This document shows, piece by piece, positions 10,676 through 21,725 of a stretch of 64,000 nt of DNA; within the stretch, counting starts at the first letter, position 1; the number at the start of each line of letters is the position of its first letter. A model generated the notes under the pieces. It was not told where the DNA came from. It saw only the letters and a list, made by a program, of their open reading frames with translations, and searched no databases. This stretch comes from Forficula auricularia (Eukaryota > Arthropoda > Insecta > Dermaptera > Forficulidae): the NCBI GenBank assembly GCA_024734495.1, contig JALMQS010000187.1, forward strand, positions 4,041,965 through 4,105,964, written 5' to 3'. A program made the translations under genes and the position numbers.

Positions 10676-11280
10676 TATCACTCGCATCCATAATAAATAT
10701 TAATTAAAACCGGAATAATAGGGAATTGGGAATGGTTTTTATTAAATGAGCCAGACGTTTCATCAATTTATTTCGACTTTCTCAGTGGACCATCCTATCA
10801 CTCTTTGCCAAAAGACAATTCCACTATGCGACGAAACATCTTTAATCTTTTTTATTATTTCCACAATACATTCTTGGCCTCAATCACTCAACAATCCTGA
10901 ACTTTTTCCCATTTTAACAATTAAAAAAAATAAAAAAATCTATAAATATTTTTTTTTCTCCATGTTGTTTTCTAACAGACATTGAAACTGAAAACAACAT
11001 AGATAGAAAAAAAAAGAAAAAAGAAAGACATTTTTTTATAGATTTTTGATTTTTTTAATCGTTAAAAGGGGAAAAAGTTAAAGATTGTTGAGTAATTGAG
11101 GCCAAGAATGTATTGTAGATATAATAAAAAAGATTAAAGATATTTAGTCGCATAGTTGAATTGTCTTTTGACAAAGAGTGATAAGACGAGCCATTGAGGA
11201 AGTCGAAATAAATTGATGAAACATCTGGCCCATTTAATAAAAACTCTGTTTTTTATTTATTTTCCAATTCTCTATTAAAA
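10676..11280. mobile_element. Family D long palindrome with hammerhead-like cores
   Basis: The two halves (about 10733-10983 and 10985-11232, plus outer flanks) are inverted copies meeting almost without a spacer. A hammerhead-like motif lies in each: minus 10753-10784 with core CTGAGAA, and plus 11194-11225 with core TTGAGGA, each followed by an extra A, a short GTC-type stem and GAAACGTC or GAAACATC. The open frame at 10746-10985 is a reading of one arm. It is larger than the copy at 3656-3945 because of extra inner sequence. Confidence 0.75.
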
Positions 11281-11283
11281 TAA

Positions 11284-11461
11284 GTTTTCGTCCGAGGGTC
11301 GTCCAGGTCGTGGATAGTCTTCGGTTGTTTCACATCCCTATTTAAACCGTTTAAACCACTCAAAAACCTCTGTGCGTGATAAATATTCATTTCCATACAC
11401 TTCTTTTAACATTAGCATAAGCTACTGTGTGAGTTTTCCTCAGTTTCACAAGAAACCTGAG
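11284..11461 (-). pseudogene. mariner-type transposase N-terminal relic
   Basis: The minus strand encodes KLRKTHTVAYA, then after a frameshift MLKEVYGNEYLSRTEVFEWF, KRFK, a stop, and GCETTEDYPRPGRPS. This is the second helix-turn-helix region and linker of mariner-family transposases (family pattern: ML-x-x-V-Y-G, F-x-W-x-x-R-F, D-x-P-R-x-G-R-P). It carries one frameshift and one in-frame stop and lacks the DDD catalytic domain, so it is dead. Adjacent sequence on both sides belongs to other repeats. Confidence 0.85.
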
Positions 11462-11740
11462 GTTAACCCGCTGCTCCAACTGACCACTTGGCTTTTTTCG
11501 ACGCGTCGCTGTGGGGATGATAGACAAAATGAGTGATACGCAGGGTTGTTTAGCGACCAGAGGGTGGGGGGAGCATCACCAGAGACAATCATGTTCAAAC
11601 CTGTAGCTGCAGGCTCGCTGATGCCAGTCAGGTCATTTGATAGCCACGAGTCGTATAATGGGGACCCCTGCTAGTTAGGCAACTTAATTGGCAGATCCGT
11701 TAAGGATAATGCTATACCCTGCAAAAAAAGGCGCAAGCCA
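11462..11740. repeat. GC-rich repeat-like segment, unassigned
   Basis: Composition jumps to about 50% GC. TTAGCGACCAGAGGG (about 11549) and TGTTCAAACCTG (about 11592) look like pol III A and B boxes at roughly tRNA spacing, which suggests a SINE. No poly(A), TSD or second copy is visible, so this remains uncertain. Confidence 0.3.
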
Positions 11741-11900
11741 TTTCCCCATTTTTACTTTATCCAATGCCAATCTAGCGCCAAGCGTGACTTCAAAGGGTTA
11801 AAGACTAAGGAACCAGCAAAGTCACAAATTATAGTATTCATTTAGGTTGAATTTTAGCACCTGACGGTTTTGCCAACAATTACATGGGAAGTAAACTTTA
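11741..11900 (+). mobile_element. Family X copy 1 (partial)
   Basis: Starts with TTTTTACTTTATCCAATGC, followed by CTTCAAAGGGTT and TTTAGGTTGAATTTTAGCAC. The same order is found at 25090-25420 and inverted at 57785-58155. The other end is missing. Family X shares its outer end and interior order with family A. Confidence 0.7.
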
Positions 11901-12870
11901 ATATAGTAAAATAAATAACTGCGTGGAAAAATAATTTATATTCTGATAAGAACGAAGACCTGTTTTACTTCACTTAATAAAATTTATAACAAAATAAAAT
12001 TCAAATGTCATCTCATCTGTTTCATAAAGTCTTTAATGGAGCAATAATCGAAAACTTATATGCATCATCAGTTTAAATAGAGTTAGTAGTATATTACGCT
12101 CAATTAAATCATCTTCGTAGGATAACGCTCATATCAATAATTAAACAGGACTGATTTATTTTGACACTTTAATGAAAATCAAACATTTGAAACAAATCTA
12201 TTATAAATATTCCTCTCTCTTATCTCAGCGTCTATTTTCATACTGATATAATATACCTACTTTTAAATTACTTATTAATATAAAATATTTATTATCAGAT
12301 TTTTAGTTACTAATCCATTAATTACTATCTTACACAATAAAAAATAAATAACAACAACAAAAGTAGTATGAAAACAATCAGAACAAAATTGAAAGTGAAT
12401 AACTGGTTGAGTATTCATTTGAATAATTCGATTAAGTCATTTTGTTAAGGATTTGTTTTTGTACAGGGATAGGATAGGAGGTCAGAAGATTAATCGAATA
12501 TTGCAAATAAAAAAAATCATTTGAATAATATGATTCAGCCCTCGTTGGAATGATCATTATATTTTAATGCGATACAAACGGAAATATCCCTATATACATA
12601 TTATATCTTAATCTATTAATGAAATGCTGAGTAGACAATAAAAATGTATTTGTTAGGCAATTTACAAGATTTATCAATCTTAATAGGATTAAAAATTAAT
12701 TCATATCTAATGGAAAAAATATACATGAACTTGATCTTACATTAAGAAGTATTTTCTGATTCTATTAATAAAGGATGACTAATAAGATTTACGGAGACTA
12801 GGTATGTTGATATTTATTTGGATAGTTTGAAACTGATTTCAGATCTGTGATAATATCACTTAAGGGTTGA
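11901..12870. other. AT-rich DNA, nothing recognised
   Basis: No gene or bounded repeat visible. Confidence 0.5.
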
Positions 12871-12887
12871 ATAATTTGTCATGATAG

Positions 12888-13064
12888 TTTTTTTTTTTTG
12901 CTTTTCGGCCTTTCTATCCATCATCCAATTTATGATACTATTATATATTTAAATTTTGTCTTCTATCTAGGGATCCGATTTAAGCCGATTTTCGCGAGTT
13001 GGACTCAAACCCGGGTCCACTTGATTAGCAGGCTGGTACGCTATCCCCTCGGCCAACCCGACCC
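12888..13064 (-). mobile_element. tRNA-derived SINE with 12-bp TSD
   Basis: On the minus strand the head reads GGGTCGGGTTGGCCGAGGGG (A box), then CTGCTAATC and the B box GGTTTGAGTCC. The body continues to an A-rich tail at 12890. Flanking repeats TTGTCATGATAG (12876-12887) and TTGTCACGATAG (13065-13076) match at 11 of 12. The CTGCTAATC loop and the GGCCGAG start resemble tRNA-Ser(GCU), though the long variable arm is absent. A shorter second copy lies at 30416-30552. The open frame at 12898-13080 reads across it. Confidence 0.9.
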
Positions 13065-13080
13065 TTGTCACGATAGTTGA

Positions 13081-13480
13081 TGACAGTCATGTAGGAGTAT
13101 CTAGTATCTCCTTAAAAATTATCTTAAATTACGGGAAGAATATTTAGCGATTTTGAAAATTCAAGATTTACAGGAATTTTGACGAAATACCTTGAGGCAA
13201 TAGATAAAAATAAAAGTTAAAAGTTGAAATTTCAATAAATTATTATTTTTTTAACACTATTAAATAGCATTGTTCAACTCTTATGGCTTACGAGATATAA
13301 CGATACAAATTGAAAATGGACTTTCTAATAAATTATTTCATTCAGAATTTGTGGTTTTCATTGTCAATTCAGCATTGAGTTTTAAGTCTGTCATTGATAA
13401 AGAGTCTCCCTAATTAAATAAATTTTCTAATTTTAATATATCTATAATAATATTATAATATACTTATAACGACACTAATA
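13081..13480. other. AT-rich DNA, nothing recognised
   Basis: No gene or bounded repeat visible. Confidence 0.5.
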
Positions 13481-13539
13481 GAGTCTAGGCGGAAAAGATA
13501 ATTTTTAATCAATGTCTTGATCTAAAAATATAAATTCCT

Positions 13540-13640
13540 AGGTAGGAATCACAAATAAAAGACAAAATACTTATTAGCAGGACTCTATACTACATATTTC
13601 GGGGTATGAGCCCATCTTCAGGAGTTCGCATAGAAAACAG
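13540..13640 (-). ncRNA. Family E2 segment with hammerhead-like core
   Basis: The minus strand has CTGAAGA (13615-13621), an extra T, a three-pair GGG/CCC stem around CTCATA, then GAAATATG, with GAGTC further on. A second, more decayed copy (core CTAAAGA) lies at 36758-36784 with the same flanks (ATAAAAGACAA, GACTCTAT). Stem III would be longer and imperfect here, so activity is doubtful. Confidence 0.4.
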
Positions 13641-13789
13641 CTCATTTTGATTTGATTAATGTGTTTCAATTAGAACCTACACCATCCTCCCTTAACAAAA
13701 AGTCTTGTTCATTCAAAAATTATTTTTAAAAGAAGTTATTTTTCTTCTTTTTAATTAAAATGGTCGCTCTTTTGATAACCTCATTTTCT

Positions 13790-13895
13790 TATATTAATAT
13801 TGATTTTACGAGCTTTTCGTGCGTGCCTTCGGCACGCCCTCGAAGCTCGGCCCTCCGGGTTGGTGCCCTGGCGGGCGGCGTCTCGGTCCAAAAAT
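13790..13895. repeat. GC-rich hairpin patch
   Basis: An isolated patch of about 70% GC. GCGTGCC and GGCACGC form a seven-pair hairpin around TTC (about 13818-13834), followed by GCCCTGGCGGGCGGCG. It is probably a decayed transposon end; no partner is seen. Confidence 0.35.
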
Positions 13896-14984
13896 TTTAT
13901 TCCTCTTAAAAAACCACACTCCAAATGTATACCTGTAAACTCCCGAAAATACATAGTCTCTTAAAAGTTTCGCCTCATTTTCGTCCTGACACAGCTACCG
14001 AAATGAGGCTCTAGATATGAATCTGGAAGTATTTTTTTTTCTATAATCTACAGCATTGTGATATTTTTTGTGTGGAAATAGATTTATTTAAATAAGTGGT
14101 ATCGTGTGAGGAGGAGAATTATATTATATCATTTTTTTTTAAATTTGGGATCGATAATCGATATAAGGCTCCAAATATTTAAAAGAGATCAGGTGTTGTT
14201 TGTATGACAGGCTGCTCCAGTATTGCCATGAGAAACTCATATGGGCATGCGTGTCTTAAGTCGTTTAATTTTGTAAAAATCAAAAAATAAGAATAACAAA
14301 ATTTAGATTTTTAAAAAATTATAAAAAAGTGGCAAATTATTAAAAAATAAACAAATAATATAAAAATCAAATAAGATGTGATTGATTTCTTTTTCTGTGC
14401 GCAAAGAAAAGCGAATTGAATATTTAATTTTTGAGTGGTGAAGGGGGGGGGGGGGGTAATAATTATCAATATATTTAATGTTTCTTAATTTAAAATCAAC
14501 TGGAGTCTTTCATTTCGAAATTTGAGTCCAAATTACGATTATATTTCAAATTTGCCGCAAATATACCGATGGCGCTCTCTCTCGGCAGCATTACGTCAGC
14601 GTTGCGGCAAATTAATCTAGACAAATATATATAGTATTATTATTGTATAGTTTTTTATCAGCCTTAAATTTTAATATACACAAAACAGAGAATTTATCAA
14701 TTTTTAAATAGGGCATTTTTAATATATATCAGCTTCACTTTCATCGCTAATCTTGATTCAGATCCCTAAGAGTCGAAGGGTAAAATAAGAAATTGATCTG
14801 ATACTTTTTACAGTTAACTAATAACTGTCACAGATTTGGAAAAAAGACTCCCCCTGTTCCTACCCAAATGAAAATAACTAAATAAATCTGAAAATAAACT
14901 GTGCTATTTATATTTAATTAGATATAACAAATCAGAGTAAAAAAGGGAACAATTAAACACTGTGTTAAATCATATGACCAATCG

Positions 14985-15018
14985 AAACGTTTCGCGAAAT
15001 TTATTGTAGCTTCATCAG
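14985..15018 (-). ncRNA. Hammerhead-like motif, strict 5' core
   Basis: Minus strand: CTGATGA (15012-15018), an extra A, a weakened GC-based stem around a CAATAAATTT loop, then GAAACGTTTC. Only two stem II pairs remain. Flanks do not match the other families in this window, so it represents a separate carrier family. Confidence 0.45.
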
Positions 15019-15039
15019 GCTCTTGATCAAATTATTTTC

Positions 15040-15540
15040 AATAAATTTGTCATTCAATTTTTTTTCAACCACAGTCATTGGCTCAAAAAAAACAAGATTT
15101 TGACTATATAACAGTCGTTGACAATTATACAAAGAAATATTTTATAGATTTGTAGTTGATATGTCAAGATAAATATTATATATTTTACAATAATTTAGTT
15201 GTAGAATTATTATGAACCGTAACTAAATGGATCTTTTACATTTCGATTAGGGAAAATCAGGCAAGAATTTTCCACTACGTGATCTTCTTTGGAAACTAGG
15301 TTACCCTCTCATTTCTTCAATTTTCAGAAAAAAAATTTCTCCGGAATAACCCATCTTCAAAGAGAAAAATATTCGGATCGTTGTCATCAAATTGTGACTA
15401 ATGAAATAATAAGAAATGAGTGCAATAATAATAATTATAAAGGCAAGAAAATGCGCTATTGTATATTGTAGAACTTAAGTCATACGGCTTTATAACTTGT
15501 TTTATTTATTGAAGTGTTTTACCTTTAACAGCATAAGATA
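15040..15540. other. AT-rich DNA, nothing recognised
   Basis: No convincing gene. The 15289-15471 frame has no recognisable features. Confidence 0.45.
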
Positions 15541-16574
15541 GGGGCCGTCCATAAATTACGTCACATAGTAAGGAGAGAGGGGGCAATTCAGATTTGTGAT
15601 AAAATGTGACAGGGGGGGGATCTTAAGAATTTTGATGTCACAAAATTCAAATTAAAAATTTGGAAATATATTTTTTAGATTTCCGGCTATTATTATAAAT
15701 AAAGTTCATCTTAAAATAAATTAAATCCCTTTAGTTGAGTATAATTTATAAAAAAATTGACACGTTCTGATGTGGCCCTCCACTTGACTTTACCATACAC
15801 TTCTGGTTGAGTTTGATACAAGGGCCTAGATTTTCATTTTTTGCTCCCCCCCTCCCATATTTTTGGCAGTTAGTTTTTGAATTTTTAGTCTTCTGGTAGC
15901 CCACTGATTATGTATTCAAAATTTGGTTGAGTTTGGTCCAAGGGGCTAGATTTACATTTTTGACCCCGCCCTACCCCCCCACCATTTCGGGCGGTTTGTT
16001 TTTGCATTTTTAGTGTTCTAGAGGCCCACTAATTATGTATACAAAATTTGGCTGAGTTTGTTCAAATGGCCTAGATTTTTATTTTTTGACCCCCTAATTT
16101 TGGCGCCAAAAAAATATTTTAATTATTTTATAGTATATTTCAATTTTCTTGTTTTTTTAGTTTGAAAATATTACAAAACTAGGTGTGAAATTTGGTTTTG
16201 ATATTCACACTAGTTTTTGAGCTAGCTCGTCCACACAATTTCCTAATGCACAGACTAACAGACATTTTAACTAAACATAATTTTTTCGATGTTCACTTAT
16301 TAAAGCTTTTTTGTAGACCGAAATGTCATGGTTTCTCCCATTTTTTTTTTATCAAAATAGTTTCAGCAGTTTTTGAGATATTTCGAAAAAAATAAGCAAA
16401 AAAACAACACCTTTTTCATGCACGATTACAATACTTGACCATTATTATTATAGAGTATAAATAGGGTGACGTCATAATACACGGGGGTTCAATGAAAATG
16501 TGACAAAATGTGACACAGGGAGAGGTTGGCCTAAAAATCTTGAAATTCACGTGACATAATTTATGTATGGCCCC
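15541..16574. mobile_element. GGGGCC-ended DNA transposon with nested family A
   Basis: The left end is GGGGCCGTCCATAAATTACG and the right end, inverted, GGGGCCATACATAAATTATG; 20 of the first 24 bases match, including GTCAC. TGTGACA-rich text follows inside both ends. The middle is occupied by family A copy 2. The original element was thus only about 350 bp, a non-autonomous type. The TSD is unclear (ATA on both sides at best). Confidence 0.8.
15757..16442 (+). mobile_element. Family A copy 2, nested, lacking 3' hairpin
   Basis: Begins TTGACACGTTCTGATGTGGC and runs to CAATACTTGACC, where the usual terminal hairpin is replaced by ATTATTATTATAG. It has a very short CTAACAGA tract (16252-16262). 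It splits the GGGGCC transposon. The frame at 16192-16395 is one of several recurring spurious frames in this family. Confidence 0.8.
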
Positions 16575-17455
16575 ATATTTTATAGAAATCATGTTTTAAA
16601 GAAATCAATACTTCAAGAACAACTCTGAATATCACGTGGTAGGAGTGAGTTGGTAACATATTAGAAATGAATATAAATGAATCATAGATTTTGGATGATG
16701 TACAAAAAACATCAAATATAATAGAACTTACACGTGGAAAAAGCTAAAAAAAGAAAATTGTTGTTAATAATTTACTCCTTTATCGATTTTTAACGAGTTG
16801 CATCAAATTGTGAAATTCGTAGGTATATATTTTTTTATTAAATGCGGGAAAAATTTCATATATGTTTGTAATTCACGTTAATTTATGAAATCATCATTTA
16901 GTGTTTAATTTTATTAAAATGAAAACGGTTTGAAGGAAAAAACTGTGATTTTAAAGAATATAATCGTCAGTTTAAAATTGAACCTTGAAATTGAAGATAA
17001 TAACATTTTTTTTTACTACTTGAAAATTTACTCGAGTACACTCCATCTATTTTCATTGATGATGTTATTGTGAATAGAGTGAAAAAAATTCTCACTTGTT
17101 TAATTTAATGGAAACAAAGCAGTATGGATTGAAAACAAATTGGTAGAACAAATTATCAAATGTTGACGTATCGCTAATTGAGGTAATAATTATCTTCTTT
17201 TGTTGAGATAAAATCATATGTCCTTCCTAATAGCAATTATCAATCGATCAATAAATACTCTCTAAAAATGAACGAGTTAAATTTCCACTGGTTCTGATAG
17301 TTATTTAACAATTCACTGTTGAAATACTGCAGCCAATATAATTTACAGCTAAGTAAGTAAAAAAGGGTTAATTTTGGCGCTAACAGATGAGAGAAATTAT
17401 CAAATTAAATCAATCAATTACTTTGACATTATTTTTTTTTCATCAAATATATATT
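16575..17455. other. AT-rich DNA, nothing recognised
   Basis: No gene or bounded repeat visible. Confidence 0.5.
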
Positions 17456-17459
17456 TTCA

Positions 17460-17581
17460 TAACTCAGTTCTTCGCTTGTTCCTCATTTTTCATGGAATGT
17501 TTTAGATGATAATCTGGGTTCGGATCACTTTCCTATCTCCATTATCTTCACTTACTATTCTCCACATAACCATAAAATCTT
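17460..17581 (+). pseudogene. LINE relic: end of APE-type endonuclease domain
   Basis: Reads FSWNVLDDNLGSDHFPISI. GSDH-x-P-I is the C-terminal catalytic motif of the apurinic-type endonuclease of non-LTR retrotransposons (the His is catalytic). The frame continues for about 15 codons and is then interrupted by the GC-rich insertion at 17582-17962. Sequence resuming at about 17963 is collinear with the next part of such proteins. Confidence 0.85.
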
Positions 17582-17962
17582 CCCATATAGGAAATGACGA
17601 AGGGCCCAGAACTGAGCCAGAACTGGGCCAACACTTCTCAAGCTTGGCCCTAGTCAGCAAGCCAGTACTGGCCCTACACTGGTTTAAATAGGGGATGATA
17701 ACCACGGCCCACACTGGTAACCTATATTGACTCAATACTGAATTCTAGACTGAGCCAATATGGGCCCAAGATTGGCTCAACACCGAACAACCCAGGCTCG
17801 GCTGCCCCACACTGACCCGAATGTAGGCCAATACTGATAAAGCAGAGCCTCGGTTGCCCAGCACGGGCCCAAGATTGGCTCAACACCGAACAACCCAGGC
17901 TCGGTTGCCCATGATGGCTCGTGCTTGGCCCCTACGTTCAAGCCTGGCATCTCCTATATGGG
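17582..17962. mobile_element. GC-rich minisatellite element inside the LINE relic
   Basis: Bounded by inverted ends CCCATATAGGA (17582) and TCCTATATGGG (to 17962). The interior is packed with variants of GGGCCAACACT, TGAGCCAATATGGG and ACCCAGGCTCGG. One unit of about 110 bp, starting GGGCCCAAGATTGGCTCAAC, is repeated at about 17763 and 17866. It interrupts a LINE frame, so it is an insertion. The overlapping frames at 17502-17735 come from the repeats. No known superfamily can be named from these ends. Confidence 0.65.
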
Positions 17963-18550
17963 TTAAAATGTAGATTGAACACCAACAAAACTAATTGGCA
18001 AACATATATCGGGAGTCCATTGTTGGGGACAACTGCCTCGCTGAGGAATCTCAAAGTGATCCAGTCCTTAATTACAACTCCCTAATTTCAAGAATAAAAA
18101 AATGTAGTGTCGGTATCGACTCCAATAAAAAATAAATACGTCAAAGCCCGCCCTAGTCCTTTTTGGTGGAATGAAAACTGTACTAAAAGTATTTCAAGTC
18201 GAAAAGAAGCCCTAAATAAATTTATCCAAAATTCGAATTACGATAATTTTATCAATGATCAAAAAGCCGAATCTGAAACTAAAATTTTTTAAAAAATAGC
18301 AAGAGCGTTAGCTGGAAAAAATTATGTTAGGAAATGAACAAAGACACTCCAACAACTGTAATCTGGAAGAGAATAAGAATATTAAAAAATTTAAAGTCTT
18401 CATCTCGCACTATTGATGAAAAACTAACTGAGGAATTTCAGAGCTCTTTAGCGCTCCCATACGTGCCTGAGGAGTTAAAATTTCTCCCTCCAGACGACGA
18501 TAACAATCAGCTAATAATGTACTTCTCAATAAATGGAACAGTAAAAATTT
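17963..18550 (+). pseudogene. LINE (jockey/I-like) relic: EN-RT linker
   Basis: Continues after the insertion with RLNTNKTNWQTY. After a frameshift near 18107 comes ARPSPFWWNENCTKSI, then EMNKDTPTTVIWKRIRILK. The order (NW before the linker, P-W-W-N, then T-x-x-x-x-W-K-x-I-R) is that of the region between endonuclease and reverse transcriptase in jockey/I-group LINEs. There are at least two frameshifts and one stop. No reverse-transcriptase domain follows; the copy stops near 18550. Confidence 0.8.
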
Positions 18551-18559
18551 ACTAATTCC

Positions 18560-20540
18560 CATTTGTACAATTATAGCTAAAGCAATTATATCCTGAGAAT
18601 CAGTGAAAATTAATTGTTTCATTTTTAGAGAGTATAATATATATTTAATAGTACATTATAGGGAAAGAAGGTATTGTCTAGGAATTCGGAAATATAATTT
18701 TTTAGGTTGAAATTGAATTCTATAATTAAAGAAAAAAATATATTCCAAGCGATTTGAACTAACAACCCATGGATCATAAGTAAATTATATTCTATACTCA
18801 TAAACACTTGCTTTAGTCACACTAAGTATTTTTTGATAGATAAAAGGAAACGATAATATTTTTGAAAATATTTGAGATTTTACTTTTTATAAGAACGAAT
18901 CAAATCAAAGAGGATGTCTGATTGATACAAATAATGTAACATATGTGTAAGCTTGTGTATTAGAGTGGAACGAAAAATTTAAATTTTTATTTTTTTTATT
19001 TGTAATGGCGTGGAAAAGTTGCGTTTAGTAGTAGAAAAGACGAAAACAAAATATAAAAGTCATTGAAGCATATCTTGAGGTGTCACAAGAGCGATAAAGT
19101 TTCATAAAATAATAGATTTGGCCAGATTCTTATTTTTTGTTTGTTTGTAGATATGTAAAAACAATAAAATATTATAGTAATATTAAAAAAATAATGTTAA
19201 ATAATTGATGTAAAAAAGGTATAAAAAATTTTGAAACAGTGATTATAGCATGTCTCGCAAGATCCTTACAATTTGATAATAGTGCAATTTTTTATTATTA
19301 TTTCGAATAATTTTCTAATAAGTTGCTATTTTGTAATATAAATAATTTTTATATGGTTTTATTGTCTACAACTACATTTTGTACAAATACATGGAGAAGA
19401 AAACATTAAAAACATTTTTCAAAAAATAATTTTTTCAAAATTTTCAAATTTTTAACATATATCTTTGTGGCACCTTAAGATATTGAAATATGACAACCAA
19501 ATTTTTGTCTTTTCTTAATGAACCTAAAATGTAAATTATGGCCACTATTACAAATACAAAATAAAAAAAATTTAAAAAAAGAACATTTTCTTTCCACCCT
19601 AATCTGTATATCTATTTACACCATGCAGAGAACACCCTCTTTGATTTACTCTTATAAATCAAACAACTCTTTTACTCTCGGTATGGAAAACTTTTTAAAA
19701 ACGTCGTTAATTACAAACTGAAATATGACAGGGATAAAAACATTTTAGAATTGTCAACTTTCTAACAGCCATTTTAAAGTAAATGAAAAATTTTAAAAAT
19801 AAAGTTGATTCCATTAAATTCTCAACCCCATTCAAAAAACAAAACAAAAAACAATTTTTTAAAATTATGATGCGATTTTCGATTTAAAGTAAAATCAATA
19901 AATATTTGTAAATTTCAAAAGCCTGTTTCGTATTTGCTTTAGGAGCTACTCTGCTGTGAAAGATAAACTTCCTAGCGAGACTAATAGGCTTCCGTTTTAC
20001 GTTTGTATCGAACTATAAAATGGATTATATTGTCCAAAAAGCCATAAAAGTCTAAACCGAACTACATACTGCGACTTCCAATTATCCACTTCTATAATTA
20101 AAGATGATAGAGTGTAATAATTATTTTAGGAATGAGGGGTTGTACGTCCCAAGCCCCCTTTTACGGCTTGAACTCCATTCCAGTAAGGTGAAATTAGCAT
20201 AACCATTTTGAAATATTCTAACCAAAAAAACGGAATAAAAAAACTAACCTGACCACATTTTGATCAACTTCGGGGATTAAATGTGAGCTCTCTGTTGACA
20301 TTATAAAATTTATTTTTATTTATTTTAAATGAAGAAATTAGAATGTAAACTGCGGTGCTTACCTCGCTCACCTGGTGTCACAAAAAAACAAAATCGCTCT
20401 TATATACATGTAGGGCTTGTAGGGTATAACCACCAGTGGTTGGCCCTTTGCCAGTAATTGGCATTGTCCAACGCCTACTTTAAAATAACAGGGGGTTGAC
20501 GCCATCATAATGGAATACAATTTACGTCAGAGAATTCTGT
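18560..20540. other. AT-rich DNA, nothing recognised
   Basis: About 2 kb without a convincing gene or bounded repeat. The frames at 18625-18807 and 19518-19721 show no family features. Confidence 0.45.
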
Positions 20541-20551
20541 ACATATTTAAA

Positions 20552-20602
20552 ATGTTTGTTTTGTTTCTTGCCCTCATCATTGCTATTCAACAGGGCAAAT
20601 AA
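20552..20602 (+). CDS. Candidate micro-ORF, very hydrophobic 16-aa peptide
   Basis: ATG at 20552 opens MFVLFLALIIAIQQGK and stops at TAA. The peptide looks like an isolated signal sequence. A consensus splice donor, ACTG followed by GTAAGT, lies at 20631. If instead the T-rich stretch is a polypyrimidine tract, CAACAG at 20593 is an acceptor and 20594-20630 a 37-nt exon. Either reading would place a plus-strand transcript here; neither is proven. Confidence 0.2.
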   Translation: MFVLFLALIIAIQQGK

Positions 20603-20738
20603 CATCTGTTCTTAAAAGTGCCAACTACTGGTAAGTTCAATTAAGCTTGGTTATATTTCGTTTAACATGGCATTAATCACGGTTCAGCTACAACTAGTTT
20701 TGTATTCCTGCGTGATTATAATTTTAATTTTTTATATA

Positions 20739-21155
20739 CAGTGAAAACCCTCAAATCCGAACTAATTGGGGCTGTAGCCTGTTCGGATTTCAATTTGTCC
20801 GGATTAGCCGAAAGCAGCTTCGACAACTGAAGATAACTGATATCAAGTGAAAGATTAAGTGATATTTTGTGTGTTTCTATTATTATTTCATTGTTTTTGC
20901 AAAGTGATTAACCTAAAGAATTTCAATAACCAACTTTTACCGATTTTCAATCCTGGATGACATAAGTATGTAGACACATTTACACTTTGTTAGGTATGCT
21001 AACTGTGCTTCTATGTTAATTTTTCAACTAATTGTGGTTATAATGTAGAATATATACATAATTGTTTTATGACTAAATAAATAAGTTTCTCTTTTTTAGG
21101 ATCGGATTTGCCGGGATTTCGAATTTCCGGGGTTCGGATTTGAGGGGCTTCACTG
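20739..21155. mobile_element. pogo/Tigger-type MITE, copy 1
   Basis: Ends are CAGTGAAAACCCTCAAATCC on the left and the inverse of CAGTGAAGCCCCTCAAATCC on the right. TA stands on each side (20737-20738 and 21156-21157). A CAGTG start with a TA duplication is the pogo/Tigger signature within Tc1/mariner. The interior is collinear with the copy at 26136-26520. There is no transposase frame. Confidence 0.92.
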
Positions 21156-21590
21156 TATTTGTAATTTGATTATCGTATTTTTTTGAAACCGGAGATGGAT
21201 AATAAAATTCAAAACAATATCTATATAGTATTATAATTAGTTTAATAAATCATTAATAGACAGACAGTCCATGGTTCAGTTTTGCTGACATTTTTTATAA
21301 CAGTATCCTCAGTTCCCGTCTAGTTCAATGATCATAACGTACGGACCAATGAAATCAGCTCGGCCATATTTTCACTTATGAGATGTAATCGGTGTCGTTC
21401 GATTTTCACCCACAAAAGATATCTCATACATCAATCACAACCTTTGAATACAGATAAGAGTAAAATTATCCTCTTTTAAATTAAATTTAATTTCTGTGGG
21501 CAAGCCAGCACATACATTCACAAAACTCTTTTCCACATTATTTTTTTTTTTTTTTTATAAATGATACATTATAGAATCGATAACAAAATA
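21156..21590. other. AT-rich DNA, nothing recognised
   Basis: No gene seen. The stretch 21300-21440 is of higher complexity but has no open frame of note. Confidence 0.4.
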
Positions 21591-21592
21591 CG

Positions 21593-21725
21593 AAGCGTTG
21601 ACCCACTCAATACAAGAGCCAATATTGCCTTTTTCAGAGCCAGAGCAGAAGAACGTTCTGTTAGGGGTCGTTTATCTATCTAGAAAACCGCAACATCTTC
21701 TCCTGTGTTGAGTGGGTCATCGCTT
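21593..21725. mobile_element. Small inverted-repeat element
   Basis: Ends AAGCGTTGACCCACTCAA and, inverted, AAGCGATGACCCACTCAA (17 of 18 match) enclose about 97 bp. No clear target duplication or second copy is visible. MITE-like. Confidence 0.6.

Noticed and set aside
12960..13076. Genuine tRNA gene on the minus strand
   Set aside because: A and B boxes are present, but no full cloverleaf forms, and the TSD and A-rich tail show a SINE.
13818..13834. Rho-independent terminator (GC hairpin)
   Set aside because: No T run follows and the DNA is not prokaryotic; more likely a transposon end.
14443..14456. Poly(G) tracts (also 36360, 60050) as telomere- or G-quadruplex-like signals
   Set aside because: They are single homopolymer runs, mostly inside family A's G/C-rich block; no repeated telomeric unit.
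16192..16395. Recurring 60-93 residue frames at the same place in family A copies (also 35957, 45718, 48741, 50677)
   Set aside because: They recur because the repeat is conserved as DNA. Frames are open on different strands, broken in other copies and of low complexity.
17502..17735. Overlapping frames on both strands
   Set aside because: They straddle the LINE/GC-rich insertion junction; only the GSDHFPI frame has family support.
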